DNA of 55,248 nt from Pseudomonas koreensis (GTDB taxonomy: Bacteria; Pseudomonadota; Gammaproteobacteria; Pseudomonadales; Pseudomonadaceae), in NCBI RefSeq assembly GCF_025447595.1, contig NZ_JAOEJU010000034.1:1-55248 (forward strand). The letters run 5' to 3'. Under the pieces are notes generated by a model. It had not been told where the DNA came from and ran no database searches. It worked only from the letters and a program-made list of their open reading frames with translations. Positions 8,387 to 19,768 of this stretch are shown piece by piece; position 1 is the first letter of the stretch, and every line of letters begins with the position of its first letter. The translations under genes were made by a program, and so were the position numbers.

Positions 8387-8549
8387 CAGGGCTGCTTCCT
8401 ACAGGTCGGTGGCGCTGGGCGCTCTATATGGCGGCGATGTTAACAAAAAGCAACGCCCGCCGGGGCGGCCTCTGCGTTGCGCGCTCCAGGTCGAGCCGCT
8501 AGAGTTCGGGCTCGCTCGACTCAATAAACATTACAAACGGGAGTGTCTT

Positions 8550-9167
8550 GTGGAAATCGCCTGTCTTGATCTTGAAGGGGTGCTGGTGCCGGAAATCTGG
8601 ATTGCCTTCGCCGAAAAAACCGGAATCGAATCGCTCAAGGCCACCACCCGGGACATTCCCGACTACGACGTGCTGATGAAACAGCGCCTGCGCATCCTCG
8701 ACGAGCATGGCCTGAAGCTTTCGGACATTCAGGAAGTGATCGCCACCCTCAAGCCGCTGGACGGCGCGGTGGAGTTCGTCAACTGGCTACGCGAGCGGTT
8801 TCAGGTGGTGATTCTGTCGGATACCTTTTATGAATTTTCCCAGCCGCTGATGCGTCAGCTGGGCTTTCCGACCTTGCTCTGCCACCGACTGATTACCGAT
8901 GACAGCGGGCAGGTGACGAGCTACCAGTTGCGTCAGAAAGATCCGAAACGTCAGTCGGTCCTGGCCTTCAAGAGCCTGTATTACCGGGTGATTGCGGCGG
9001 GGGATTCCTACAACGACACCAGCATGCTGGGTGAAGCGGATGCGGGGATTCTGTTCCATGCGCCGGATAACGTGATTCGCGAGTTCCCGCAGTTTCCGGC
9101 GGTGCATACGTTTGCCGAGTTGAAGCAGGAATTCCTCAAAGCCTCGAATCGCGACCTGTCCCTGTAA
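8550..9167 (+). CDS. thrH: Phosphoserine phosphatase / homoserine phosphotransferase ThrH
   Basis: The 205-residue HAD-superfamily enzyme begins with GTG at 8550, preceded by GGGAG at a 6-nt spacer; 205 residues is the known length of Pseudomonas ThrH. Motif I reads ACLDLEGVLVPE, with the nucleophile Asp and a Glu in place of the second Asp, as in ThrH. ILSDTFYEF is motif II and AAGDSYNDTSML is the motif III/IV region. ThrH dephosphorylates phosphoserine and can transfer the phosphate to homoserine, linking serine and threonine synthesis. The open frame extends upstream to 8352 but those codons overlap the divergent cysH start. Confidence 0.93.
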   Translation: MEIACLDLEGVLVPEIWIAFAEKTGIESLKATTRDIPDYDVLMKQRLRILDEHGLKLSDIQEVIATLKPLDGAVEFVNWLRERFQVVILSDTFYEFSQPLMRQLGFPTLLCHRLITDDSGQVTSYQLRQKDPKRQSVLAFKSLYYRVIAAGDSYNDTSMLGEADAGILFHAPDNVIREFPQFPAVHTFAELKQEFLKASNRDLSL

Positions 9168-9176
9168 CCCTTTGAT

Positions 9177-9207
9177 GATCGTTCCCACGCTCTGCGTGGG
9201 AATGATC
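9177..9207. terminator. Stem-loop between convergent thrH and pabB
   Basis: A 14-bp near-perfect stem (GATCGTTCCCACGC at 9177-9190, pairing with 9194-9207) and a TCT loop lie between the two convergent stops. The GTTCCCACGC-TCT-GCGTGGGAA core is a dispersed Pseudomonas repeat type. There is no long T run, so it may act as a repeat-derived bidirectional terminator or mRNA 3' stabiliser. Confidence 0.7.
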
Positions 9208-9212
9208 GGCGG

Positions 9213-10556
9213 TTAAAGGTTTTGCAGGGTTTCGAGCAGGACTCTGACTTTGGTAATCGACTCCTGATACTCCGCCTGCCAGTCCGAATCGGCCACAATC
9301 CCGCCACCGCCCCAGCAGCACACCTGGCCATCCTTCACCAGCAGACTGCGAATGGCGATGGAGCTGTCCATCTCGCCGCGCACATCCAGATACAGCAACG
9401 AACCGCAATACAACCCACGTCGGGTCGGTTCCAGTTCGTCGATGATCTGCATCGCACGAATCTTCGGTGCGCCGGTGATCGAGCCGCCGGGGAAGCTGCC
9501 GGCGATCAGGTCCAGGGCGTCGCGATCTTCCGCCAGTTCGCCGGTCACGCTGCTGACCAGGTGATGCACGTTCGGATAGCTTTCCAGACTGAACAACTCC
9601 GGCACCCGCACCGAGCCGATGCGGCAGGTGCGGCCCAGATCGTTGCGCAGCAGGTCGACGATCATCAGGTTTTCCGCGCGATCCTTGGGGCTGGCCAGCA
9701 GTTCGGCGGCGTTCGCCGCGTCTTCGGCCGGGGTCGCGCCACGGGGGCGGGTGCCCTTGATCGGGCGGGTTTCCACCTGACGCTGACTGACTTTGACGAA
9801 ACGCTCGGGCGACAGGCTCAGTACCGCGTTGCCGTCGGGCAGGCTCTGGAACCCGGAAAACGGCGTCGGGCATGCTTCACGCAGTTTGCAGTAGGCCAGC
9901 CATGGATCACCCTGGCACGGCGCGCGGAAACGCTGAGCGAAGTTGACCTGATAGCAGTCGCCGGCCTGGATGTAATGCTGGATGCGCTCGAATGCCTGAC
10001 GGTATTCATTGGCCGAGAGATCGGCTGCCATCGGGCTGTTCAGCTTGAACGGGGTCAGTTGCGTGCCCAACGGCTGGCTGAATAGGTCGATCAGCCGTTG
10101 TTTCTCGCTGGCGCTGACCGAAGGGTGGAACACCAGTTGGCTGGTTGCCGTTTGGTGATCACTTATCAACGCCCAGTCGTACAGACCAAAACGCGCATCG
10201 GGCAATTGCAGATCATCCCGGGCCTGACTTGGCAGATTTTCCAGATGCCGGCCGAAGTCGTAGCTCAGGTAACCGATCAGGCCGCCGGCGAAGGGCAATT
10301 CGTAACCGTCGGGCAATTGCGCGTCGCCCAAGCGGGTCAGATTGTCCCGCAGACGTTGCAGGAAATCTTCCCCGCGCTCGTCCGGCAATACCGCCAGTTG
10401 TTCCAGCGGCCAGGCACTGAGCAAGTCATAACGGCCACGGTCGGCACTCGGCCGGCCGCTGTCGAGCAGCACGGCGCCGGGCGCATGGCGGACGGCCGCG
10501 AAATAGTCGGCGGGGTTGGCGCGGTAGGGCAGCGGGTGTACGGAACAGGTCAACAT
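9213..10556 (-). CDS. pabB: Aminodeoxychorismate synthase component I
   Basis: The 447-residue chorismate-binding enzyme has the PIKGT motif with Lys267. That active-site lysine separates PabB from anthranilate synthase (PIAGT). Other family motifs are ENLMIVDLLRNDLGR, GSFPGGSITGAPK and CCWGGGGIVADSD. It makes 4-amino-4-deoxychorismate from chorismate with ammonia from PabA, the first step toward p-aminobenzoate and folate. It is convergent with thrH and has about 108 bp upstream to the ligase gene, where no clear promoter is recognised. Confidence 0.95.
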   Translation of the reverse strand: MLTCSVHPLPYRANPADYFAAVRHAPGAVLLDSGRPSADRGRYDLLSAWPLEQLAVLPDERGEDFLQRLRDNLTRLGDAQLPDGYELPFAGGLIGYLSYDFGRHLENLPSQARDDLQLPDARFGLYDWALISDHQTATSQLVFHPSVSASEKQRLIDLFSQPLGTQLTPFKLNSPMAADLSANEYRQAFERIQHYIQAGDCYQVNFAQRFRAPCQGDPWLAYCKLREACPTPFSGFQSLPDGNAVLSLSPERFVKVSQRQVETRPIKGTRPRGATPAEDAANAAELLASPKDRAENLMIVDLLRNDLGRTCRIGSVRVPELFSLESYPNVHHLVSSVTGELAEDRDALDLIAGSFPGGSITGAPKIRAMQIIDELEPTRRGLYCGSLLYLDVRGEMDSSIAIRSLLVKDGQVCCWGGGGIVADSDWQAEYQESITKVRVLLETLQNL

Positions 10557-10664
10557 GGGCGGGGCAGATCGGCCATCGAGGCGGGGTGGGGATTGTAGTC
10601 CCCTCCGGGAATTGCTCCTAGAGGGGATGTCGGGGATTGGCAGATCGGGGGCAGGTAGTGCGAC

Positions 10665-11651
10665 TCAGCCCTCGACCGCCGGAATGTGCCCAAACAACTC
10701 CTGAGCAAACGCCACCCGCTCTTCAACCGACTCCGTCACCCCGCGCGCCTTGAGCTCTTCCAGATGCGCTTCCACCGCATGGGTACGCAACGTCAGCCCG
10801 CAATCATTGGCAATCTGGATATTTAACCCCGGCCGCGCATTCAGTTCGAGAATCAGCGGGCCTTTCTCCTGGTCCAGCACCATGTCCACACCGATGTAAC
10901 CCAAACCACACAGCTCATAACAACCGGCCGCGAGCTTCATGAAACCGTCCCAGTAGGGCAGTTGCACGCCGTCTACCGCGTTGGTGGTGTCCGGGTGTTT
11001 GGTGATGATGTTGTTCAGCCAGGTGCCGCGCAGGGTCAGGCCGGTGGCCAGGTCGACGCCGACGCCGATGGCGCCCTGGTGCAGGTTGGCCTTGCCGCCG
11101 GACTGACGGGTCGGCAGGCGCAGCATCGCCATCACCGGGTAGCCCATCAGCACGATGATGCGGATGTCCGGCACGCCTTCGTAGCTGATGCTCTTGAAGA
11201 TCTGGTCCGGGGTCACCCGGTATTCGATCAGCGCCCGGTCGCGGTGGCCGCCCAGCGAATACAGGCCGGTGAGAATGCTGGAGATATGATGCTCCAGCTC
11301 TTCGTGGGCAATGATCTTGCCCGACACCGTGCGATAGCGACCCTCGAAACGGTCGGCGACCACGATGATGCCGTCACCGCCGGCGCCCTGGGCCGGCTTG
11401 ATCACGAAGTCGTTGCGCCCGCCGATGATCTCGCCGAGCTTGTCGATTTCCTTCTCCGTGGAAATCACGCCATACAGTTCCGGCACGTGAATGCCGGCCT
11501 TGATCGCGCGTTCCTTGGTGATGATCTTGTCATCGACGATCGGGTACAGGCTGCGCTTGTTGTACTTGAGCACGTAGTCGGCGTTCCGCCGATTGATGCC
11601 CATGATGCCCCGAGCCTCCAGGGCCTTCCAGGTCTTCCAGAAACCGAACAT
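10665..11651 (-). CDS. Alpha-L-glutamate ligase-like ATP-grasp protein (RimK-related)
   Basis: The 328-residue ATP-grasp protein has a nucleotide-binding segment FVIKPAQGAGGDGIIVV (about residues 84-100), and a metal-binding end LILELNARPGLNIQIAN (about 267-283). It is related to RimK, which adds amino acids by peptide-like bonds, but belongs to a group consistently found next to a 7TM transglutaminase-like protein. Its start overlaps the stop of that gene by one base (TGATG), implying translational coupling. Substrate unknown; addition of an amino acid to a peptide or small molecule is inference. Confidence 0.88.
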   Translation of the reverse strand: MFGFWKTWKALEARGIMGINRRNADYVLKYNKRSLYPIVDDKIITKERAIKAGIHVPELYGVISTEKEIDKLGEIIGGRNDFVIKPAQGAGGDGIIVVADRFEGRYRTVSGKIIAHEELEHHISSILTGLYSLGGHRDRALIEYRVTPDQIFKSISYEGVPDIRIIVLMGYPVMAMLRLPTRQSGGKANLHQGAIGVGVDLATGLTLRGTWLNNIITKHPDTTNAVDGVQLPYWDGFMKLAAGCYELCGLGYIGVDMVLDQEKGPLILELNARPGLNIQIANDCGLTLRTHAVEAHLEELKARGVTESVEERVAFAQELFGHIPAVEG

Positions 11652-13186
11652 CAGGCGTCAGCCTTCTTCAGGAAAGCCTTGAAGCGCACGAGTTCAGTCA
11701 GGCGGTAGCCGCGATAGCGACCCATGGCCAGCATGAAGCCCACCAGGATCAGCAGGATCGCCGGGAAGGTGAACACGAAGTACACCAGCTCCGGAACGGT
11801 CATGATCAGGTGCGCCAAGGACGCCGCGAACAGCGTGCCGATCGCCACTTTCATGGCGTGGCTGGCGCCGCGTTCTTCCCAGGTGATCGACAGTCGTTCG
11901 ATGGTCATGGTCAGAATCACCATCGGGAACAGCGCTACCGACAGACCGCGCTCCAGACCGAGCTTGTGACTGAACAGGCTGATCGCCGCGATCAGCACCA
12001 CCACGAAGGTCAGTACCACCGACAGGCGCGGCAGCATTTGCAGCTTCAGGTGTTCCAGGTACGAGCGCAGCGATAAGCCAAGCGCGGTGATCACGGTAAA
12101 CAGCAGGATGCCGAAGCCCAGCTGCGTCTCGCGGAAGGCCAGGGCGATCAGCACCGGCGTGAACGTGCCGAGGGTCTGCAGGCCGATCAGGTTGCGCAGG
12201 ATCAGGATCACCAGCACGCCGATCGGGATCATCACCATGATCATGAAGGTCTGCTGGGTTTGCAGCGGCAGGCCGTACAGCGAGTATTCGAGGAAGTTGG
12301 CGTCGGTGTTTTCGTCGGTCAGCTTGGCCAGACGAATCGCGTTCATCTCGCTGTTGTTCAGGCTGAAGGTCACGTTGGCTTTCTTGCCGCCGTCGACGGT
12401 GATCAGGTTTTCATCACCGCTCCACCACAGCAGGCGGTCGGTCGGCAGGCCTTGTTCACCGGTTTCCGGGTTGAAATACAGCCAGTCGGTGCCGTTGAAA
12501 CTGCGCAGCCACAGTTCCGGGGTTTGCGGTTGATCGGCGACGAGGCGGATGGTGTGGACTTTTTCCACCGGCACGTGGGCGATGGACAGCAGCAGTTCGA
12601 CGATTTTGGCTTTGTGCGGCGTCGACGGATCGCCGGCCAGCAGCAGTTTCACGTTGTCGTCGTTGACGTTGTTGACGCGTTTGATCGCCTCGCCAATGAA
12701 GGTCTCGACGTCGGCCGAGTGCTGGCGGATCGGGGCAAGCAGGGCTTCGGCGGCGATCTTTTCCGGGCCTTCGATGGCCATGCTGTCGCGGAAGGTCGGG
12801 CCTTTGATCTTGGTTTTCTCGGCGGTGTAACGCTTGGTCAGCACCAGGCGGTAATAAAGGGTCTGGTTGCCCTTGGCCCGGCGCGCCGACCAGGTGACCT
12901 TGCGGTTGCCGTCGACGCGGTTGACCGCCACGCCGTAATTGTTGGAGATGAAGCTTTCATTGAGGCTGACGTAATCGCGGCTCAGGGGCGGCACGAACAT
13001 CTGGATCTTCACCGGATCCTTGGTGCTGGCGACGAACTCGACCTTGGCGTCGATGTTCCACAAGTCGTCGGTGGCGTCTTCGGTCACCGGAATGCCGAGC
13101 ACGAAAATCTGATAGGCCGTAACCGAAACGCCCAGCAACACCAGGATGGTGATCAGGACTTTCAGGTGGAAGGTTAGAGAACGCAT
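11651..13186 (-). CDS. Inactive transglutaminase domain fused to 7TM region
   Basis: The 511-residue protein has an N-terminal signal-anchor (about residues 7-30), a periplasmic domain resembling transglutaminase-like proteins (about 40-290), and seven clustered hydrophobic helices in the C-terminal 200 residues starting near TFMIMVMIPIGVLVILIL. The family is described as an inactive transglutaminase fused to 7TM helices. It sits between a retropepsin-like protease gene (5-bp gap upstream) and the ATP-grasp ligase (1-bp overlap downstream). The periplasmic domain might bind a peptide and pass it or a signal to the cytosolic ligase; this is inference. Confidence 0.88.
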   Translation of the reverse strand: MRSLTFHLKVLITILVLLGVSVTAYQIFVLGIPVTEDATDDLWNIDAKVEFVASTKDPVKIQMFVPPLSRDYVSLNESFISNNYGVAVNRVDGNRKVTWSARRAKGNQTLYYRLVLTKRYTAEKTKIKGPTFRDSMAIEGPEKIAAEALLAPIRQHSADVETFIGEAIKRVNNVNDDNVKLLLAGDPSTPHKAKIVELLLSIAHVPVEKVHTIRLVADQPQTPELWLRSFNGTDWLYFNPETGEQGLPTDRLLWWSGDENLITVDGGKKANVTFSLNNSEMNAIRLAKLTDENTDANFLEYSLYGLPLQTQQTFMIMVMIPIGVLVILILRNLIGLQTLGTFTPVLIALAFRETQLGFGILLFTVITALGLSLRSYLEHLKLQMLPRLSVVLTFVVVLIAAISLFSHKLGLERGLSVALFPMVILTMTIERLSITWEERGASHAMKVAIGTLFAASLAHLIMTVPELVYFVFTFPAILLILVGFMLAMGRYRGYRLTELVRFKAFLKKADA

Positions 13187-13191
13187 GGAAA

Positions 13192-13728
13192 TTACTCGGC
13201 GGTATGAGCGGCGATGGCGCAGGCGGGTTTGCCGGCAGCGTATTTAAGACTGGGATCGACCAGCGCATCGAAGCGTTTCAGCGCCTCGGAGCCGATCAAA
13301 AGCGGGTATTGGAACGCACTACGGTCGGTCAGGTTCACTTCGATGCTGCGCATTGCCGAACCCATGCAGATGTCCAGCTCGATCACCGGGCGGGCGGTGT
13401 ACTTCTTGCCTTCTTCCGGGTCGTAGTCGCCGGCGCGGCGCTTGATCTTGCTGACCCGGGCCAGCGGCCGTTCGATCGGGTGCGAATGCGCGGCGTCGAT
13501 GGCCAGGTAGAAACGTACCCAGGACTCGCCGTTGCGTTTGAAGCGTTTGATGTCGCGGGCGCTCAGGGAGGCGGTTTTCGCCCCGGTGTCGAGTTTCGCC
13601 GCCACTTCCAGGTTGATCCCGTCGAGGGCAGCGTATTCGTTGAGGCCGTACACGGTCTTTTCCCCCGCCGCGGCGAGGCCGGGCAGGCAAAACAGTGCAA
13701 AGAATGTGGGGAAGGGCTTGAGTCTCAT
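13192..13728 (-). CDS. RimB-like retropepsin-fold 'ATP-dependent zinc protease' family protein
   Basis: The 178-residue protein has an N-terminal signal peptide (about residues 1-22, ending ...LPGLAAAG). The retropepsin-type active motif is AKLDTGAKTASLSA (DTGA at about 47-50), and PLLIGSEAL is the second aspartyl-protease-like segment. The family name comes from old annotation; the fold is of aspartic-protease type, and DTGA supports that chemistry. It is first in a tight operon with the 7TM and ligase genes, so a secreted protease, a membrane protein and a cytosolic ligase are probably made together. Confidence 0.87.
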   Translation of the reverse strand: MRLKPFPTFFALFCLPGLAAAGEKTVYGLNEYAALDGINLEVAAKLDTGAKTASLSARDIKRFKRNGESWVRFYLAIDAAHSHPIERPLARVSKIKRRAGDYDPEEGKKYTARPVIELDICMGSAMRSIEVNLTDRSAFQYPLLIGSEALKRFDALVDPSLKYAAGKPACAIAAHTAE

Positions 13729-13940
13729 AAATCCTGGCGAGCAGCGTTCCGTTCTCGGTTCAGGGCCATGGCATCAGGAAATCCCGTCTGCCCATGCGCC
13801 TTCGTGTGCCTATCAGCTTTTTATGACAAGCCGTGCAAATGACTCGCAAATGCGGGCGGCATTCTAGCACGGTGGTTTTATGGCGCCAGCGCCGGGGGCG
13901 GTCTATAACCCTTGGGGCTGATACGAGGGCTTATTAGACG

Positions 13941-13952
13941 ATTGTCGACAAT
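13941..13952. promoter_or_regulatory. Operator ATTGTCGACAAT upstream of the prp regulator
   Basis: A perfect 12-bp palindrome 74-85 bp upstream of the GntR start. A second copy matching at 10 of 12 positions abuts the start codon (14014-14025). The pair is a strong candidate for the GntR/FCD regulator's own binding sites. Confidence 0.7.
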
Positions 13953-14013
13953 CCTTATTTATCCTTTGACTGATGCAGGCTGATTCGCTAGTTTTTGCCG
14001 CATTGGATTTGAA

Positions 14014-14025
14014 GGTGTCGACAAT
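14014..14025. promoter_or_regulatory. Second operator copy (GGTGTCGACAAT) abutting the GntR start codon
   Basis: It differs from the perfect palindrome at 13941-13952 only in its first two bases and ends directly before ATG at 14026. Binding here would occlude translation initiation DNA or block elongation, consistent with autorepression of the operon. Confidence 0.6.
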
Positions 14026-14751
14026 ATGCTGGATCAACTCGATCCCCCGGTGATCAACGGCGACGATTCCGAGACGCTCTCGGAAAACGTCTTCCGGCGC
14101 ATCCAGGCGGCCATCGTCAAAGGCGAGATCGCCCCGGGCAGCAAGATCTCCGAGCCGGAACTGGCGCGCACCTACGGTATCAGCCGCGGGCCGCTGCGCG
14201 AGGCGATCCATCGTCTGGAAGGCCAGCGCCTGCTGGTGCGCGTACCGCACGTCGGTGCGCGGGTGGTGTCGCTGAGCCACGCCGAATTGCTCGAGCTCTA
14301 CGAAATCCGCGAATCCCTCGAAGGCATGGCCTGCCGTCTGGCGGCCGAACGCATGAGCGTCGAAGAAATCGACGAACTGCGCCGGGTGCTGGAAACCCAT
14401 GAACGCGATGCGGCGTTTCAGGCCGGCGTCGGCTACTACCAGCAGGAAGGCGATTTCGACTTTCACTACCGGATCATCCAGGGCAGCGGCAACCGCACCC
14501 TCACACAAATGCTCTGCGGCGAGCTCTATCAACTGGTGCGCATGTACCGCATCCAGTTTTCCACCACGCCCAACCGCCCGCGCCAGGCCTTTGCCGAACA
14601 CCACCGGATTCTCGATGCCATCGCCGACCGTGACGGCGAGCTCGCGGAATTGTTGATGCGCCGTCACATCGGCGCCTCGAAACGCAACATCGCCCGTCAC
14701 TACCAGGACGGCGCCGACAATAAGACAGCCACTGAACGAGGTGAGTCATGA
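14026..14751 (+). CDS. GntR/FCD-family regulator of the 2-methylcitrate operon
   Basis: The 241-residue protein has a winged HTH at about residues 20-85 (ENVFRRIQAAIVKGEIAPGS, then ELARTYGISRGPLREAIHRLE) and a C-terminal FCD all-helical ligand domain with conserved Arg and His residues. Its stop overlaps the prpB start (ATGA), so it is the first gene of the prp operon and translationally coupled to it. Two palindromic sites around its promoter support autoregulation. By position it probably senses a propionate-pathway intermediate such as 2-methylcitrate; this is inference. Confidence 0.93.
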   Translation: MLDQLDPPVINGDDSETLSENVFRRIQAAIVKGEIAPGSKISEPELARTYGISRGPLREAIHRLEGQRLLVRVPHVGARVVSLSHAELLELYEIRESLEGMACRLAAERMSVEEIDELRRVLETHERDAAFQAGVGYYQQEGDFDFHYRIIQGSGNRTLTQMLCGELYQLVRMYRIQFSTTPNRPRQAFAEHHRILDAIADRDGELAELLMRRHIGASKRNIARHYQDGADNKTATERGES

Positions 14752-15641
14752 GTTCCAACAAGAGCACTCCAGGCCAGCGTTTCCGCGATGCGGTCGCCAG
14801 CGAACATCCGCTGCAAGTGGTCGGCGCGATCAACGCCAACCACGCGCTGCTGGCCAAGCGCGCCGGTTTCAAGGCGATCTACCTGTCGGGTGGCGGGGTG
14901 GCCGCCGGCTCCCTCGGCGTGCCGGACCTGGGCATCACCGGCCTGGATGACGTGCTGACCGACGTGCGCCGCATCACCGACGTCTGCGACCTGCCGCTGC
15001 TGGTGGACGTGGACACCGGTTTTGGCGCCTCGGCGTTCAACGTGGCCCGCACCGTCAAATCGATGATCAAGTTCGGCGCGGCGGCGATCCACATTGAAGA
15101 CCAGGTTGGCGCCAAGCGCTGCGGCCACCGTCCGAACAAAGAGATCGTGACCCAGCAGGAAATGGTCGACCGCATCAAGGCTGCCGTCGATGCCCGCACC
15201 GACGACAGCTTCGTGATCATGGCGCGCACCGACGCGCTGGCCGTTGAAGGCCTGGAATCGGCACTGGATCGCGCCGCCGCGTGCATCGAGGCCGGCGCCG
15301 ACATGATCTTCCCGGAAGCCATCACTGAACTCGAGATGTACAAACTGTTCGCCAGCCGCGTGAAAGCGCCGATCCTGGCCAACATCACCGAATTCGGCTC
15401 GACGCCGCTGTACACCACCGAGCAGCTTGCGGGAGCCGATGTGTCGCTGGTGCTGTACCCGCTGTCAGCGTTCCGCGCGATGAACAAGGCGGCGGAAAAC
15501 GTCTACACCGCGATCCGCCGCGACGGCACCCAGCAGAATGTCATCGACACCATGCAGACTCGCATGGAGCTCTACGATCGCATCGATTACCACACCTTCG
15601 AGCAGAAACTCGACGCGTTGTTTGCACAAAAGAAAGGCTGA
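14748..15641 (+). CDS. prpB: 2-methylisocitrate lyase
   Basis: The 297-residue enzyme of the isocitrate lyase/PEP mutase superfamily has the catalytic signature KRCGH at residues 123-127 (Cys125) and the metal-binding DVDTGFG at about 88-94. It cleaves 2-methylisocitrate to pyruvate and succinate, the last step of propionate oxidation. It overlaps the GntR gene by 4 bp and is followed by a REP pair before prpC. Confidence 0.96.
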   Translation: MSSNKSTPGQRFRDAVASEHPLQVVGAINANHALLAKRAGFKAIYLSGGGVAAGSLGVPDLGITGLDDVLTDVRRITDVCDLPLLVDVDTGFGASAFNVARTVKSMIKFGAAAIHIEDQVGAKRCGHRPNKEIVTQQEMVDRIKAAVDARTDDSFVIMARTDALAVEGLESALDRAAACIEAGADMIFPEAITELEMYKLFASRVKAPILANITEFGSTPLYTTEQLAGADVSLVLYPLSAFRAMNKAAENVYTAIRRDGTQQNVIDTMQTRMELYDRIDYHTFEQKLDALFAQKKG

Positions 15642-15651
15642 ATAAAACCCC

Positions 15652-15751
15652 TGTGGGAGCGAGCCTGCTCGCGATGGGCGTTAACGATAACGCGGTGTTC
15701 CTGATGTGCCGAGGTGTTCCAGCCACCTTCGCGAGCAGGCTCGCTCCCACA
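15652..15751. repeat. Inverted REP pair between prpB and prpC
   Basis: Two REP units, TGTGGGAGCGAGCCTGCTCG at the left and its inverse at the right, flank about 50 bp. The pair sits inside the operon and may stabilise the upstream mRNA or modulate downstream expression. Confidence 0.9.
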
Positions 15752-15788
15752 TGTTTTCCATACAAATTCAAGAAGATTGGAGACAACA

Positions 15789-16916
15789 ATGGCCGAAGCA
15801 AAAGTACTCAGTGGCGCCGGACTCCGGGGCCAGGTTGCCGGGCAAACCGCACTGTCCACCGTGGGCCAGGCCGGTGCCGGGCTGACCTATCGCGGCTACG
15901 ACGTACGCGAACTGGCAGCAGATGCACAATTTGAAGAAGTGGCGTACCTGCTGCTCTACGGGGAGCTGCCGACCAAGGCACAGCTCGCCGACTACCAGAA
16001 CAAACTCAGCAAGCTGCGCGACCTGCCGCAAGCGCTGAAAGAAGTGCTGGAACGCATCCCCGCCGACGCCCACCCGATGGACGTGATGCGCACCGGTTGC
16101 TCGTTCCTGGGCAACATCGAGCCGGAGAAAGACTTCTCCGAGCAACGCGACAAGACCGACCGCCTGCTGGCCGCGTTCCCGGCGATCATGTGCTACTGGT
16201 ATCGCTTCAGCCACGACGGCAAACGCATCAATTGCGTGACGGACGAGAAATCCATCGGCGGCCACTTCCTGCACCTGCTGCATGACAAGAAGCCGAGCGA
16301 ACTGCACGTCAAAGTGATGAACGTGTCGCTGATCCTCTACGCCGAGCACGAATTCAACGCCTCGACCTTCACTGCTCGGGTGTGCGCTTCGACCCTGTCC
16401 GACCTGTATTCCTGTGTCACGGCAGCCATCGGTTCGCTGCGCGGCCCGCTGCACGGCGGCGCCAACGAAGCGGCGATGGAAATGATCGAGCGCTTCTCGT
16501 CGCCGGAAGAGGCGATCAAGGGCACCCTCGGCATGCTCGAACGCAAGGACAAGATCATGGGCTTCGGCCACGCGATCTATAAGGACAGCGATCCGCGCAA
16601 CGAGGTGATCAAGGGCTGGTCGAAAAAACTCGCCGACGAAGTGGGCGACAAGGTGTTGTTTGCGGTTTCGGAAGCCATCGACAAGACCATGTGGGAGCAA
16701 AAGAAACTGTTCCCCAACGCCGACTTCTACCATGCCTCCGCGTACCACTTCATGGGCATCCCGACCAAGCTGTTCACCCCGATTTTCGTCTGCTCGCGCC
16801 TCACCGGCTGGGCAGCGCACGTGTTCGAACAGCGCGCCAACAACCGCATCATCCGTCCAAGCGCCGAGTACACCGGCGTCGAACAGCGCAAGTTCGTGCC
16901 AATCGAACGTCGCTGA
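15789..16916 (+). CDS. prpC: 2-methylcitrate synthase
   Basis: The 375-residue citrate-synthase-family enzyme condenses propionyl-CoA with oxaloacetate. Family motifs include GPLHGGANEAAMEM with the first catalytic His, and MGFGHAIYKDSDPR with the second His. RAANNRIIRPSAEY-like residues near the C-terminus complete the site (ERANNRIIRPSAEY region). The start at 15789 (MAEAKVLSGAGL) has TTGGAGA upstream; the open frame to 15714 crosses a REP and is not coding. 375 residues is the usual length for PrpC. Confidence 0.96.
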   Translation: MAEAKVLSGAGLRGQVAGQTALSTVGQAGAGLTYRGYDVRELAADAQFEEVAYLLLYGELPTKAQLADYQNKLSKLRDLPQALKEVLERIPADAHPMDVMRTGCSFLGNIEPEKDFSEQRDKTDRLLAAFPAIMCYWYRFSHDGKRINCVTDEKSIGGHFLHLLHDKKPSELHVKVMNVSLILYAEHEFNASTFTARVCASTLSDLYSCVTAAIGSLRGPLHGGANEAAMEMIERFSSPEEAIKGTLGMLERKDKIMGFGHAIYKDSDPRNEVIKGWSKKLADEVGDKVLFAVSEAIDKTMWEQKKLFPNADFYHASAYHFMGIPTKLFTPIFVCSRLTGWAAHVFEQRANNRIIRPSAEYTGVEQRKFVPIERR

Positions 16917-16956
16917 ATGGTGGGCTGCCCCGGAGCTTGAGAACACCGATACACCC

Positions 16957-17046
16957 TGTGGGAGCGAGCTTGCTCGCGATTGCGGTACATCAGTCGACAT
17001 CAGTGTTGAACTTCAGTCCGCTTTCGCGAGCAAGCTCGCTCCCACA
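16957..17046. repeat. Inverted REP pair between prpC and acnD
   Basis: TGTGGGAGCGAGCTTGCTCG at the left and its inverse at the right are separated by about 45 bp. It is the second intra-operon REP pair of the prp cluster. Confidence 0.9.
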
Positions 17047-17118
17047 AGGGGCTGTGTGAATCTTGAGACCCGTGCCAGGCCCCACCTTTTTGTTATCACC
17101 GTGACCGAGTCCTGACCG

Positions 17119-19713
<2,595 letters not shown>

Positions 19714-19726
19714 ATCACTTAAGGGC

Positions 19727-19749
19727 CCAAAGGATGATGAGTCCTTTGG
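19727..19749 (+). other. Intercistronic hairpin between acnD and prpF
   Basis: CCAAAGGA and TCCTTTGG form an 8-bp stem around a 7-nt loop, about 11 bp upstream of the prpF ribosome site AAAGGAG. It is in the only prp gap lacking a REP pair and could process or stabilise the mRNA. Confidence 0.55.
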
Positions 19750-19768
19750 CCGCTTTAAAGGAGCATCC

